A stretch of 25,466 nt of DNA from a virus, in IMG/VR virus record IMGVR_UViG_3300012944_000057, positions 1 through 25,466 of that record. One strand, given 5' to 3'. Shown here in pieces: positions 8,301 through 16,089 of this stretch; the first letter of the stretch is position 1; every line of letters starts with the position of its first letter. Both the position numbers and the translations under genes were made by a program. The notes under the pieces were generated by a model that saw only the letters and a program-made list of their open reading frames with translations, did not search any database and was not told where the DNA came from.

Positions 8301-8657
8301 CTATAGCCAAACGTTGAATTGCAGCGTGATGCGGTGCTGCTCGATGTCCGGGTCGTAGTTCGTGAACTGCGCAGCGCAGAGAACGCCGGCGGCCTCGAGC
8401 GCGGCGCGCGCAACAGCCGCGAGTGCGAGTGCATCCGTATAGGTCGCCGCGTAGCAGTCCACCTGCACGATGGAACCGTCGAGGCCTGCGAAAGCGACGA
8501 GACCGTTCACCGGTGCCGTGCTCACCGTCTGCAGGGCAAGGCAGGGGATCGTGAGATCCTGCGGCTTGATGATGTACTCGACACGATCGGCGACGAGCGC
8601 GACCGTCGGCGCATCCGCGACCAGGATGTCGCGGCAGTAATCGAGCGGGTCGCTCAC
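8301..8657 (-). CDS. Tail terminator / completion protein (DUF3168-like)
   Basis: It encodes 118 residues from ATG 8657, overlapping the previous stop as ATGA. The pattern MSDPLDYCRDILVADAPTVA, then PCLALQTVSTAPVNGL, then IVQVDCYAATYTDALALAAVARAALEAAG, and the ending HRITLQFNVWL is that of DUF3168 proteins. These cap the tail tube on the head-proximal side, like lambda gpU and SPP1 gp17, stop its growth and join it to the head. Length and position, after the gp10-like gene and before the major tail gene, are the usual ones. No unusual residues are seen. Confidence 0.87.
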   Translation of the reverse strand: MSDPLDYCRDILVADAPTVALVADRVEYIIKPQDLTIPCLALQTVSTAPVNGLVAFAGLDGSIVQVDCYAATYTDALALAAVARAALEAAGVLCAAQFTNYDPDIEQHRITLQFNVWL

Positions 8658-9169
8658 GGTGCGATGCCGAACCGCTTCGACTGGCTCGCGATCACGCGCG
8701 CCAGGCGGAGTCGGATTTTCTCGAGCGCGTTGAGCTTCTGAATCTCGAAGGCAGGGCGGAGAAAGGGATGTGCCGGGTAAGCCTTGACCGTCCTACCGAA
8801 GAAGCCGGCCTTCGGGGTGCCGAGTGATCCCTTCGCCCTCGAAACGGCAGCGCGACCGAACTCGATCCAGCGCCAGTAGTAGGCGTCATGCAGGTCGCCG
8901 AGTCGATTGCGCACCTTCTTGCCGGAGCGGACCGTGATGATCCGCGACTCGCGGACATCGTTGCTCGCGCGCTTGTCGCGCGTGCTGTAGATCTCATTCT
9001 TGAGGCGCCCGGTCTTCCCCTGCGGCGCTCGAGTTCGAGCATCGGTGACGATAACCTCGGCGCCGGCGGCGAGCGCCCGCTGCAAGGTTCGCCCCTGCAC
9101 GCTCTTCGGGAGATTGGTGAGCCGCGTCCGGAGCTCTGCGAGCCCGCTAATCTGGATGTCATCGCTCAT
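8654..9169 (-). CDS. HK97 gp10-like head-tail joining / tail completion protein
   Basis: It encodes 171 residues from ATG 9169, with ATGA overlaps on both sides. It has the HK97 gp10 pattern: an N-terminal helix (ISGLAELRTRLTNLPKSVQGRTL), then ARTRAPQGKTGRLKNEI, then YYWRWIEFG and the closing AHPFLRPAFE. The family acts at the head-tail interface in tail completion. At 171 residues it is a little longer than many members; the extra part is the basic stretch between residues 75 and 95 (IITVRSGKKVRNRL). Gene order agrees with the assignment. Confidence 0.9.
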   Translation of the reverse strand: MSDDIQISGLAELRTRLTNLPKSVQGRTLQRALAAGAEVIVTDARTRAPQGKTGRLKNEIYSTRDKRASNDVRESRIITVRSGKKVRNRLGDLHDAYYWRWIEFGRAAVSRAKGSLGTPKAGFFGRTVKAYPAHPFLRPAFEIQKLNALEKIRLRLARVIASQSKRFGIAP

Positions 9170-9489
9170 GGCGTGAACGCCCGGCAGAATATCTCGAGGC
9201 CTTCGCGTCGCCCGATCTCGGAAACCTGCTGGATATCGTAGGTGCGCCCCTCGCAGACGAGGCGGTCGAGCACCGTCACGTCATCGCGATAGCGGATTCG
9301 AAAGCGGGTGTTCACATCGCCCTGCAACTGCTGCCCGGCAAAGAACTCGCGAGCGCGAATGTCGAGACGTTGCGCCCATATCGTCGCGAGGTCGGCGAAG
9401 GATTCGATCGACTCGCCCTTGCCATTTCGCGTGAGCGTGCGGCGCTGGATGGTCACACGCCGATCGAGCTGCCCCGCCTCGATGACCAT
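9166..9489 (-). CDS. Head closure / head-tail adaptor protein
   Basis: It encodes 107 residues. ATG 9489 forms a TGATG overlap with the preceding connector stop. It starts with GQLDRRVTIQRRTLTRNGKG, continues ATIWAQRLDIRAREFFAGQQ, and has FRIRYRDDVTVLDRLVCEGRTYDIQ and ICR-like ending, the standard pattern of the phage head-tail joining family (PF05521, SPP1 gp16-like). The protein closes the connector after packaging and forms the docking surface for the tail. Length is typical for the family. Confidence 0.92.
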   Translation of the reverse strand: MVIEAGQLDRRVTIQRRTLTRNGKGESIESFADLATIWAQRLDIRAREFFAGQQLQGDVNTRFRIRYRDDVTVLDRLVCEGRTYDIQQVSEIGRREGLEIFCRAFTP

Positions 9490-10076
9490 CAGATATAGAC
9501 CTTGTACTTCGCGATCAGCGCGGCCGCCGTACTATCGAGGTCCTCCGTGATCTGTCGATTGTCGAAATAGTGGGAGAGCTGCAGCCGCGCGGCCTGGCGC
9601 AAATCCTCGGGAACGGCGCCGGGGCCCGCCCCGTAGCCCGAAACGAAACGCACGGTGATCGCCTTGGCCTGGCAGCGGACCGCCGGCCAGGTCACGCCAT
9701 AGGCCGGATAGATCCGGCCGATGACGTTCGTCACGTCGACGAGATACTGATTCGAGGCGAGCGTCTGCGTGTTGCCGGATCCGTCGACGTAGCTGATCGA
9801 GGTGACCGACTGGCACGGCGGCCGCGGCAGCTCAATGAGCTGCTCATGCCGGTGCGTGTCGATGTCGATCGACCACGGCCATTCACGATCGATCGTGAAA
9901 TCCCAGGTCTGTGTGACGAAGGCCCGGCCGCAGATCCGTTCGAAATGCTCGCGCGTTGCCCGAATATAGGCCGCCAGGACCGCATCCTGCTCCGACGTAT
10001 CTATCCGGCAGTGATCGCGCGCCTCCGAGACCTCGAGGATCTCATTGACCGGGCCCGCGACTAGCGCGAGTCCCAT
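9489..10076 (-). CDS. Head-tail connector (gp6-like adaptor)
   Basis: It encodes 195 residues from ATG 10076. The pattern VSEARDHCRIDTSEQDAVLA, then YIRATREHFERICGRAFVTQTW, then PPCQSVTSISYVDGSGN and the late RFVSGYG with AVPEDLRQAARLQLSHYFDN matches connector proteins of the HK97 gp6 / phage gp8-like group. These form the ring under the portal. The start has no strong ribosome binding site; a GC-rich hairpin lies 14 bases upstream (10090-10110), so its translation could depend on upstream coupling or RNA folding. The gene is of usual length. Confidence 0.9.
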   Translation of the reverse strand: MGLALVAGPVNEILEVSEARDHCRIDTSEQDAVLAAYIRATREHFERICGRAFVTQTWDFTIDREWPWSIDIDTHRHEQLIELPRPPCQSVTSISYVDGSGNTQTLASNQYLVDVTNVIGRIYPAYGVTWPAVRCQAKAITVRFVSGYGAGPGAVPEDLRQAARLQLSHYFDNRQITEDLDSTAAALIAKYKVYI

Positions 10077-10089
10077 AGCGTGCGCAGAA

Positions 10090-10110
10090 GCGGGGCCGCG
10101 GGCGCCCCGC
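10090..10110 (-). other. GC-rich hairpin between decoration and connector genes
   Basis: A perfect 7-bp stem (GCGGGGC / GCCCCGC) encloses a 7-base loop. No T-run follows on either strand, so it is not a normal intrinsic terminator. It lies in the 42-base gap between the decoration and connector genes and could act as an RNA stability or processing element. Confidence 0.55.
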
Positions 10111-10118
10111 CTTGCGGA

Positions 10119-10565
10119 TTACGCGACGACCTGGATTACGGTGGCGTTGTCGAAGTTCGTGGCTGGCATGTAGCGCAGCCCGTGTCCTTCGACAATGATC
10201 GAGACGACGCCGCCGGTCGCACCGCCCGTCACGATCCGCCCCGCAACGAACGTGAAGCCGCCATCCGCATCGAGATCGTTGCTGTCGCAACCGATCACGA
10301 CCTGCTTCGAGTCGTTCGCGCCGGCGCTCGCAGCGAGCTGCGTTGCGGCCTTGAGATTCTTCGCGCCGGCGCCGCCCGAGGACGTCGCCTGCTGAAGAGA
10401 GATGTCGATCGTCTCGCTCGCCATGTCGCCGAGCAGCGCGATCAGCATGAGTTGCTGCGCGTACTGCGCGCTCACCCAGCTGGTGAGGAGCGGGGTGGAG
10501 CTTGCCGTACCGGTGACCGCGACGAGGACCGCGACCCGTTCGGCGGGAGATGCGAAAACAGTCAT
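10119..10565 (-). CDS. Probable head decoration / minor capsid protein
   Basis: It encodes 148 residues from ATG 10565, with a very good GGAGGAA ribosome binding site. It is rich in Ala, Thr, Ser and Val, with one helical, partly hydrophobic stretch (YAQQLMLIALLGDMASETIDI). A beta-rich C-terminal half follows (SKQVVIGCDSNDLDADGG, then GGVVSIIVEGHGLRYMPATNF). Proteins of this type lie directly after the capsid gene in many siphophages and are usually annotated only as hypothetical. The strong ribosome binding site and position next to capsid argue for a high-copy virion protein such as a decoration protein. No motif proves this. Confidence 0.6.
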   Translation of the reverse strand: MTVFASPAERVAVLVAVTGTASSTPLLTSWVSAQYAQQLMLIALLGDMASETIDISLQQATSSGGAGAKNLKAATQLAASAGANDSKQVVIGCDSNDLDADGGFTFVAGRIVTGGATGGVVSIIVEGHGLRYMPATNFDNATVIQVVA

Positions 10566-10601
10566 GACAGTATTCCTCCGAAGATTGGGATGAGATCAGC
10601 A

Positions 10602-10630
10602 CACACGCTCGCCAAAGGCACGAGCGTGTG
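10602..10630 (-). other. 10-bp perfect hairpin between capsid and decoration genes
   Basis: The arms CACACGCTCG (10602-10611) and CGAGCGTGTG (10621-10630) pair perfectly around a 9-base loop. It lies in the 83-base gap after the capsid stop and just before the decoration ribosome binding site. There is no T-run on either strand. It could protect the 3' end of capsid mRNA or be a processing site. Confidence 0.65.
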
Positions 10631-10648
10631 GCCGTCGCTGGAGGGCGA

Positions 10649-12007
10649 CTACCGAGCAGCCAGGGTGACGAACGGGCCGTAGGTCGTTGAACCGCTCTTC
10701 GCTGCGATCGGCGCGCTCCACCAGGGCTGACCGCCCATGCGGAGAATGAACCGGAAGGCCGTGTGATCCGTGTCGAAGTAGACATGGATCGACACATCGG
10801 TCCGAAGGCCGCCGGACTTCAGGATCGCCGCGTACTGCTTGAGTGACGCGAAGATGATGTCGCCCACCGTTCCGACCGCCTTGCAGGCCTGCGTCGGGAT
10901 GATCGGCCGGCCGAGGAGCGTCGCGTAGGGCGATTGGCTCAATCCGCCCGGCGGCATCCAGACGAGAGTGCCACCCGTCGCGGCGCCCGCGGCTGCGGGA
11001 CCGACCTGAAGGCCAGCCCGCATGAGGAACGGCTCGACGTCCGGATGGCAGAGCCACACCGCGTCACGGCGCCAGCGGGCCGGCATGCGCGCCCACATGT
11101 TCGTGATGTTGATGCCGTGGATCGTGGCCGCGACCTGCGAGGCTTCCGCCGCCTGCGAGACCGTCGCCGGCGAGTTCAGGATGCCAAGCGGCATGCCGGC
11201 TCCCGTGCCGTTCACGATCGCGTCCGTGCACTTGAAGTCGATCACGTCGCCCGCCTTGCGCGGGATATACGTGTTCATCTGCGGCGCGTCTTCGAGGAGC
11301 TCGTCGGTCACCGGCACGAGGCAGGTGAGCTTGTTGACCTTGCAGGTCGTCGATTCGAGGGCGAGCTTCCGCTGCGTGAGCGTCGCCGCTTCGCCGTCCC
11401 AGAAGGCATTGATGCCAACCGAGCCCCAGGGCGTCGCCTCATCCTTCGGCCAGGTGACGGAGTTCGATCCGGTCTCGCTCTGGTCGCAGTACTGCAGGAG
11501 CGAATCATCGCCCAGGACCTTCTGCAGGATGGTGCTGCGAAACTCGGGCGGCACCGCGAACCCGCCGTCCGCGCCGACGCCTTCGGATCCGTAGGTCGTC
11601 GGAGCGTTGACGATGCGCGGGTCGGCCGCCCCGCCTTCGCCGATCGTCTTCACGGCCGAGAAATAGTCGCCCATGCTCTGCCAGCCCCACCGCCCGCGCT
11701 CGCCGGCGCTCGATCGAACGCTCTCGATGCGGCGCCCCTTGGCCCCGCCCTTGTCATCATCGACCGCGGCCACCACCGTTGCGGCGCTCTTGCGGCCGGC
11801 GCTTGCAGCGAGGCGGGCGTCCTGGCCGGCGAGCTTCTCGCGGCGTTTGATGTCGAGCTCGATCTTGTCGAACTCGGCGAAGATGCCTTCGAGCTCCGTC
11901 TGCTCCTCTTCCTTCAGGTCGCGCTTCTCGGCGTCCGCCGTGGCCTGGATTGCCTTCGCGGATTCCTGAAGCTCCGCGAGCCGGGCTCGCAGTTCTTCGA
12001 TGGTCAT
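10649..12007 (-). CDS. Major capsid protein (HK97 fold) with N-terminal scaffold domain
   Basis: It encodes 452 residues from ATG 12007, with GAGGTGA five bases upstream. A reading from 12058 would include a terminator, so I reject it. Residues 1-65 (MTIEELRARLAELQESAKAI ... FDKIELDIKRREKL) are a charged coiled coil like the HK97 delta domain, which scaffolds the procapsid and is removed by the protease encoded just upstream. The mature part probably begins near residue 105-115 (GWQSMGDYFSAVK). Typical features follow: YGSEGVGADGGFAVPPEF, DDSLLQYCDQSETGSNSVTWP, and the late LLGRPIIPTQACKAVG. It forms the icosahedral shell. The cleavage site is an estimate. Confidence 0.95.
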   Translation of the reverse strand: MTIEELRARLAELQESAKAIQATADAEKRDLKEEEQTELEGIFAEFDKIELDIKRREKLAGQDARLAASAGRKSAATVVAAVDDDKGGAKGRRIESVRSSAGERGRWGWQSMGDYFSAVKTIGEGGAADPRIVNAPTTYGSEGVGADGGFAVPPEFRSTILQKVLGDDSLLQYCDQSETGSNSVTWPKDEATPWGSVGINAFWDGEAATLTQRKLALESTTCKVNKLTCLVPVTDELLEDAPQMNTYIPRKAGDVIDFKCTDAIVNGTGAGMPLGILNSPATVSQAAEASQVAATIHGINITNMWARMPARWRRDAVWLCHPDVEPFLMRAGLQVGPAAAGAATGGTLVWMPPGGLSQSPYATLLGRPIIPTQACKAVGTVGDIIFASLKQYAAILKSGGLRTDVSIHVYFDTDHTAFRFILRMGGQPWWSAPIAAKSGSTTYGPFVTLAAR

Positions 12008-12025
12008 GGCGTCACCTCGTAGTGA

Positions 12026-12052
12026 AAATAAAAAAGCCGCCTTTAGGCGGCT
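12026..12052 (-). terminator. Intrinsic terminator-like hairpin before the capsid gene
   Basis: On the minus strand AGCCGCC TAAA GGCGGCT is followed by a T-rich tract (TTTTTATTTT). It lies between the protease stop (12079) and capsid start (12007). No space is left for a promoter between it and the capsid gene, so late transcription must read through it or it works in mRNA processing. Confidence 0.8.
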
Positions 12053-12078
12053 GCACACACACTGGGATAGCGCGAAGG

Positions 12079-12747
12079 CTACTTGCCCAGAACTCTCTTC
12101 AGGCGTCCGTCGTTCGCCGCGAGGCGGGCGCGGAATGGATTCGCTCTCGGCGCGTCGGCCGCGATCTGCATCTTCGGCACATTCTTGAATTGTGAGAGAT
12201 CGAAGCAGGCGGCCATCTGCAGCTCGTCGGTGATCTCATCGACGAAGCCGAACTTCTTCGCCTCTGAGGCATTCATCCATGTCTCGGCGTCGGCGAGATC
12301 GCTGATTTTCGGCGCCCCGAGTTCCGTGCGTTTGTCATAGGTCGCGATCATGTTCTCGCGTATCTGATCCAGCAGGTCGGCCTTCGATCGCAGATCCTCA
12401 GCCGAGCCGTACTGCCCGCTCATGGGGTTGTGGATCATCATCATCGCGTTGTCAGCCATGCGGATCGTGTCGCCCGCCATCGCGATGATCGAGGCGATCG
12501 AGGCGGCGAGTCCGTCGATGTCGACAATGACATCTGCCGGGTGCTGCTTCAGCACGTTGTAGATCGCGAAACCCTCGAACACATCCCCGCCTGGCGAATT
12601 GATGTGCACGTTCAGGACGTCGATCTTGCCGAGCGCTTTCACATCGTCGACGACGGTCCTCGCGGTGATGCCGCCGAGCCATCCGCCGATGACGTCGTAC
12701 AGGTAAATCTCTGCGCCCTTGGCCGCGGCACGGATTCGGTAATTCAT
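12079..12747 (-). CDS. ClpP-like head maturation protease
   Basis: It encodes 222 residues; ATG 12747 overlaps the portal stop (ATGA), and GAGGAG lies just upstream. It contains NVHINSPGGDVFEGFAIYN, the nucleophile motif GLAASIAS (Ser83), the His motif MMMIHNPMSGQYG (His106), and the ending DAETWMNASEAKKFGFVDEI. The third catalytic residue is probably Asp153 or Glu155, in the position where ClpP has its Asp. Phage proteins of this type (S14 family) cut the scaffold domain off the capsid protein during maturation. Position between portal and capsid is standard. The C-terminal 40 residues (from about 180) are basic and less conserved. Confidence 0.93.
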   Translation of the reverse strand: MNYRIRAAAKGAEIYLYDVIGGWLGGITARTVVDDVKALGKIDVLNVHINSPGGDVFEGFAIYNVLKQHPADVIVDIDGLAASIASIIAMAGDTIRMADNAMMMIHNPMSGQYGSAEDLRSKADLLDQIRENMIATYDKRTELGAPKISDLADAETWMNASEAKKFGFVDEITDELQMAACFDLSQFKNVPKMQIAADAPRANPFRARLAANDGRLKRVLGK

Positions 12748-14060
12748 TTGCTCCTCGCGGTGTTGAGCACGCGCCCCTCGCGAAGGGCGGCAATCAGTCG
12801 GTTCTCGATATCGGTGTAGCCTGGCTCATCCGGACTCGCTGGATTGACCGGCGCCGGCTTTGCAGACGTCTGCACCGGGCCCGCCTTCATGGCCTCGCGC
12901 GTCATCTGGTTCGCTGGCACAAGGTAGAGATTCCCGTTCGGGATCGGGTTCATTTCCTCGAGCTCGCGGATGTCGTTCGCCGAGAGCCAGCCCCACATCG
13001 AGCCGACGGCATAGGCGTCATATCTGGCCTTGAGGTCACCGCGCAGGAGCGCCGCAAGGTTGAACTTCGTGTAAAAGAGCCCGCGCTGCTGCCGGCCGAA
13101 GAGCTTGAGGTTTGCCTCCTCTTCGAACTGCGTGACGTAAAACTGCAGCGTATCGGTGACGTACTCGAGCGCCTGGTGCTCGATGTTGTTCCAGGTCGCA
13201 CGATCGAGCGCCGCGATCTTGTGCGGCGGCACCCCGTACCAGCGGCAGATCTCGAGCGTCTCGAACTTGCGCGACTCGAGGAACTGCGCCTCCTCGGGCG
13301 GGATCCCGATGCGCTCGTAGCCCATGCCCTCCTCGAGCACGATCGTCTTGAGGGCATTCTTGCCGCCGGTCCGCTTCTGCAGCGACTCCTCGAGATGCTT
13401 GCGCGCATCGGGGCCGAGCGTCTTTGGATGCTTCAGCGCGCCGCCGAGGTTCGCACCATTGCCGAAGAACGAGGCGCCGAACTGTTGCATCGCGACCCCG
13501 AGGCCGATCGACTGCGACGCCATCGCGATCACGCTATAGCCGATCAAACCATCGAAGCCGAGACCGCGGATGTGCAACATGTCTGCCGCTGGGATCAGAG
13601 AATCCCCGGCGCGATCATTCTTGACACGATAGACGATCGAGCCACCGTCCGCGCGCTCGACCCTCACGCGATCCGGCGTGATCGGCCAGAGCCAATAGGG
13701 GCGCCCCATCTGGTCGCGTTCGATCTCGCAGAACGCATTGCCCCACGTGAGCACATGCGCCGTGAGGATGTTCTTGAAGACCGCCGGCGTCATCTCCGGA
13801 TTCGGCTGATTGTGCAGCAGCCAGTAGACCGGATGCTCGCTCGATTCCTTCCGGCCCGTCTTCGTCTTCTGATAGACGCACCAGGGAAGCGTCGCCATCG
13901 ATTTCGAGATGACGCTGACGCACGCCCACACCGTCGAATAGGTGAGCGCACTCTCCTCGTCGACGTTCTGCCCGGCCTGCGTCATCTGCGTGAGCCAGCG
14001 CTTCGTCTGGATCGGACGGAAGCGCTGCGCGAGATTGATCAGCCGGTCGAGCCAGTTCAT
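12744..14060 (-). CDS. Portal protein (HK97 family)
   Basis: It encodes 438 residues from ATG 14060, which overlaps the terminase stop as ATGA. The longer reading from 14123 extends into the terminase gene and is rejected. Family features are SALTYSTVWACVSVISKSMA (38-57), TWGNAFCEIERD, and the later GIPPEEAQFLESRKF (252-266), RWYGVPPHKI (273-282) and ATWNNIEHQ (288-296). These are typical of HK97-type portals. The dodecameric ring sits at one vertex, takes the DNA during packaging and binds the connector. The last 45 residues are a Pro- and Ala-rich linker plus a short helix. Confidence 0.95.
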   Translation of the reverse strand: MNWLDRLINLAQRFRPIQTKRWLTQMTQAGQNVDEESALTYSTVWACVSVISKSMATLPWCVYQKTKTGRKESSEHPVYWLLHNQPNPEMTPAVFKNILTAHVLTWGNAFCEIERDQMGRPYWLWPITPDRVRVERADGGSIVYRVKNDRAGDSLIPAADMLHIRGLGFDGLIGYSVIAMASQSIGLGVAMQQFGASFFGNGANLGGALKHPKTLGPDARKHLEESLQKRTGGKNALKTIVLEEGMGYERIGIPPEEAQFLESRKFETLEICRWYGVPPHKIAALDRATWNNIEHQALEYVTDTLQFYVTQFEEEANLKLFGRQQRGLFYTKFNLAALLRGDLKARYDAYAVGSMWGWLSANDIRELEEMNPIPNGNLYLVPANQMTREAMKAGPVQTSAKPAPVNPASPDEPGYTDIENRLIAALREGRVLNTARSK

Positions 14061-15652
14061 ATCATCAAGAAGCCTCGTGATTCGTAGACGCTCGGGCCAC
14101 TCTGCTGCGCCTTCGACGCGCAACGCACTGCCATCGCGAGCGCGACGACGCCGTCGATGCGCCCGGTAGATTTGCCGGGGCGCTTGTCAAACTTCCGCGC
14201 GCCGGTCGGATCCATGGTCGTTGCCGCATTCGCGGCGCACATCGTCATCACGGGATTCTTCTGCACGCGCAGCGTCCGGTTGAAGATGCCCGTCTCGAGC
14301 ATCTCGACCGCCGGGCTCATGTCCTGGTAGCCCTGCCCGTGTGGCACCAGGATGAACTCCGGATTCCCCTTTGGTTCCTCGCCGTCCTTGACGATCTCGA
14401 CCGCAAGGCCGAGTTCCTCGAACTCCCGCAGGAGGTCATCGATGCGCCAGCGATCGAAGGCGATCGCCTTGAGATTGACCTTCGCGCGAATCTCCACGAT
14501 CCGCTGCGCGACCCAGGCGTAATCGATCGACCGTCCAGGCGTCGTCGCGAGGTGGCCTTCCTTTTTCCACTGCGTGTAGGGCACGCGGTCGCGATCCTCG
14601 CGTTCTCGAATCCCTTCCTCGGGAGCCCAGAACATCGGGATCGCATCGACGCCGATGTCCGTCTGGAACGTCAGCACGAGCGCCGTGAGATCGTTCTTCC
14701 CCGAGAGATCAAGGCCTCCCCATGCATCCTGGTCGGCGTACTCCTCGAGCTTGAGAAAGCATTCGCAGGCCAGCCAATCCGAGGAGCTGATCCAGGCTGC
14801 CTCGGCATCGACACGCTGATTGAGATAGAGATTCCGGAACGTTGATTCGGCGCCTGGCATGCGCTTCGCGCGTGCAGCGAAGGTGCGCATTTCCTCGAGG
14901 CTTCGGAAGTCTCCGAGAGCCGGATTCGCGAGCGGCCAGTTCTGCTCGTCCCACGCATCCGCCTGCATGGGAACTTCGAAGACGAAGGCCTTGAACGTCG
15001 GATCTTGAATCGTTCCTGCAGAGACTTTATTACCGTAGTCCGTGAGCTCCGACATCAAATGGAGCGGATCCGCGCTCTGCGTCGAGATGATCCATGTCAG
15101 CGGCTCGGCGCGCGCGCCCATCGACGTCGTGAGCACATCGTACAATTTTCGATTCGGCGCCTGGGCGAGTTCGTCGTAAAGAATCACGCTCGCATTGAAG
15201 CCGTGCTTCGTCTTCGACTCGCTCGAGATCGCCTGGTAGAACGAGCCGCTGCGATAATGAATGATCCGCTTCTGCCCATCCATCACATTGAGCCGCGAGA
15301 TGAACTCTGGCTCCATCGCCACCATAGCCGACGCGGCGTTGAAAATTTGCGTCGCCTGTTCCTTATCAGCCGCGCAGGAATAAATCTGCCCGTTGAGCTC
15401 GGCGACAGGTCCGCACAGGTGCGCGAGGCAAAGCGCCGCGATCAGTTCGGTCTTGCCGTTCTTTCGACCCATGCTTAAGAGCGCCGTGCGGCAAATGCGC
15501 CGGCCGTTCTTGTCACAAGGGTCATAGACCTCGCGGATGATTTTCTTTTGCCAGTCGCGGAGTCTGAAGAGCTTGCCGGCAAATGGGCCCGCTGTGTTTC
15601 GGCAATGCTCTTCGATAAACGCAATTACTTCGTCGGCCCGCCCTCGAAGAAT
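14057..15652 (-). CDS. Terminase large subunit (start uncertain)
   Basis: The motor ATPase and nuclease cuts and packages DNA. Numbering from ATT 15652 (531 residues): Walker A GRKNGKT 62-68, Walker B VILYDE 156-161, coupling motif STQS 190-193, and nuclease acids in GGLDLSGKNDLTAL (Asp315), AIAFDRW (Asp400) and RIDGVVALA (Asp500). The start is a problem. The family's N-terminus begins about ten residues before VIAFIEEHC, but there is no ATG, GTG or TTG between GTG 15787 and the ATG of residue 61. Starts at GTG 15862 or 15787 would overlap the small subunit gene by 238 or 163 bases and add an Arg/Gly-rich peptide that looks out of frame. ATT 15652 follows GAAGGG; ATT 15625 overlaps the upstream stop as TAATT. 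The enzyme call is certain; the 5' end is not. Confidence 0.9.
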   Translation of the reverse strand: MLRGRADEVIAFIEEHCRNTAGPFAGKLFRLRDWQKKIIREVYDPCDKNGRRICRTALLSMGRKNGKTELIAALCLAHLCGPVAELNGQIYSCAADKEQATQIFNAASAMVAMEPEFISRLNVMDGQKRIIHYRSGSFYQAISSESKTKHGFNASVILYDELAQAPNRKLYDVLTTSMGARAEPLTWIISTQSADPLHLMSELTDYGNKVSAGTIQDPTFKAFVFEVPMQADAWDEQNWPLANPALGDFRSLEEMRTFAARAKRMPGAESTFRNLYLNQRVDAEAAWISSSDWLACECFLKLEEYADQDAWGGLDLSGKNDLTALVLTFQTDIGVDAIPMFWAPEEGIREREDRDRVPYTQWKKEGHLATTPGRSIDYAWVAQRIVEIRAKVNLKAIAFDRWRIDDLLREFEELGLAVEIVKDGEEPKGNPEFILVPHGQGYQDMSPAVEMLETGIFNRTLRVQKNPVMTMCAANAATTMDPTGARKFDKRPGKSTGRIDGVVALAMAVRCASKAQQSGPSVYESRGFLMI

Positions 15653-16089
15653 AGGCCCTTCTGTTTTTCCGCTGCCTTTGCGGCCTTCCCTGCCGGCACG
15701 CTTGAAACGCGGCGGGCCGGGCCTATGCCCAGCCGGTCGCCGAGCTGCACCATCTGAGCGTGAGCTTCTCGCAGCACCTGCAGCCACGGGTTTCTTTTTG
15801 GACCGAAGTCGGTCTTTAGAATCTCGCCTTCCGCCGCGATTTGATCCTTTGCCTTTTGCCACCGTGCGACCGCCGTGCAGTAAGCGCCGAGATGTTGCTC
15901 GTCGGCGGACTTGAAGTAGCCAGGCGGGAACGTCGCGAGCACGCGGCGCCAGACTTTCCGCTCGAGCGCGCTCAATCCGCCAGGAATTTCCGCGAATTCG
16001 TCATTCGTCGGAAGAGAAATGACTTGTGAAGCCGTCCCTTCCAGCTGCCTCAGCAGGTAAGGTTTTGGACTGGGACCCCTAAGACCCAT
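15625..16089 (-). CDS. Terminase small subunit (P27 family)
   Basis: It encodes 154 residues from ATG 16089. The start MGLRGPSPKPYLLRQLEGT is the hallmark of P27-type small terminases. LSALERKVWRRVLATFPPGY and then the helix ADEQHLGAYCTAVARWQKAKDQIAAEG follow, with NPWLQVLREAHAQMVQLGDRLGIGP near the end. It binds the packaging site on DNA and stimulates the large subunit. The gene before it encodes an HNH protein, the order found in HK97-like cos phages. Upstream is a gap of 71 bases with two copies of CTTACAA just before the start (16093-16107). Confidence 0.95.
   Translation of the reverse strand: MGLRGPSPKPYLLRQLEGTASQVISLPTNDEFAEIPGGLSALERKVWRRVLATFPPGYFKSADEQHLGAYCTAVARWQKAKDQIAAEGEILKTDFGPKRNPWLQVLREAHAQMVQLGDRLGIGPARRVSSVPAGKAAKAAEKQKGLFFEGGPTK

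Noticed and set aside
10602-10630. 10-bp hairpin as a terminator
   Set aside because: There is no T-run on either side, so it is listed as a hairpin only.
10934-12022. Plus-strand reading frame of 362 codons
   Set aside because: It is antisense to the clear capsid gene and has the Arg/Ala/His-rich composition of a shadow frame.
12008-12058. Earlier start of the capsid gene at 12058
   Set aside because: It would translate through a terminator hairpin, while ATG 12007 has a good GAGGTGA.
13176-14087. Plus-strand reading frame of 303 codons
   Set aside because: It is antisense to the portal gene, with no ribosome binding site or family signature.
14061-14123. Earlier portal start at 14123
   Set aside because: The added 21 residues lie in the terminase gene, whereas ATG 14060 has an ATGA overlap.
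15653-15862. Extended large terminase start at GTG 15862
   Set aside because: It overlaps the small terminase by 238 bases and gives an Arg/Gly/Ser-rich peptide typical of an out-of-frame reading. It is kept only as an alternative.
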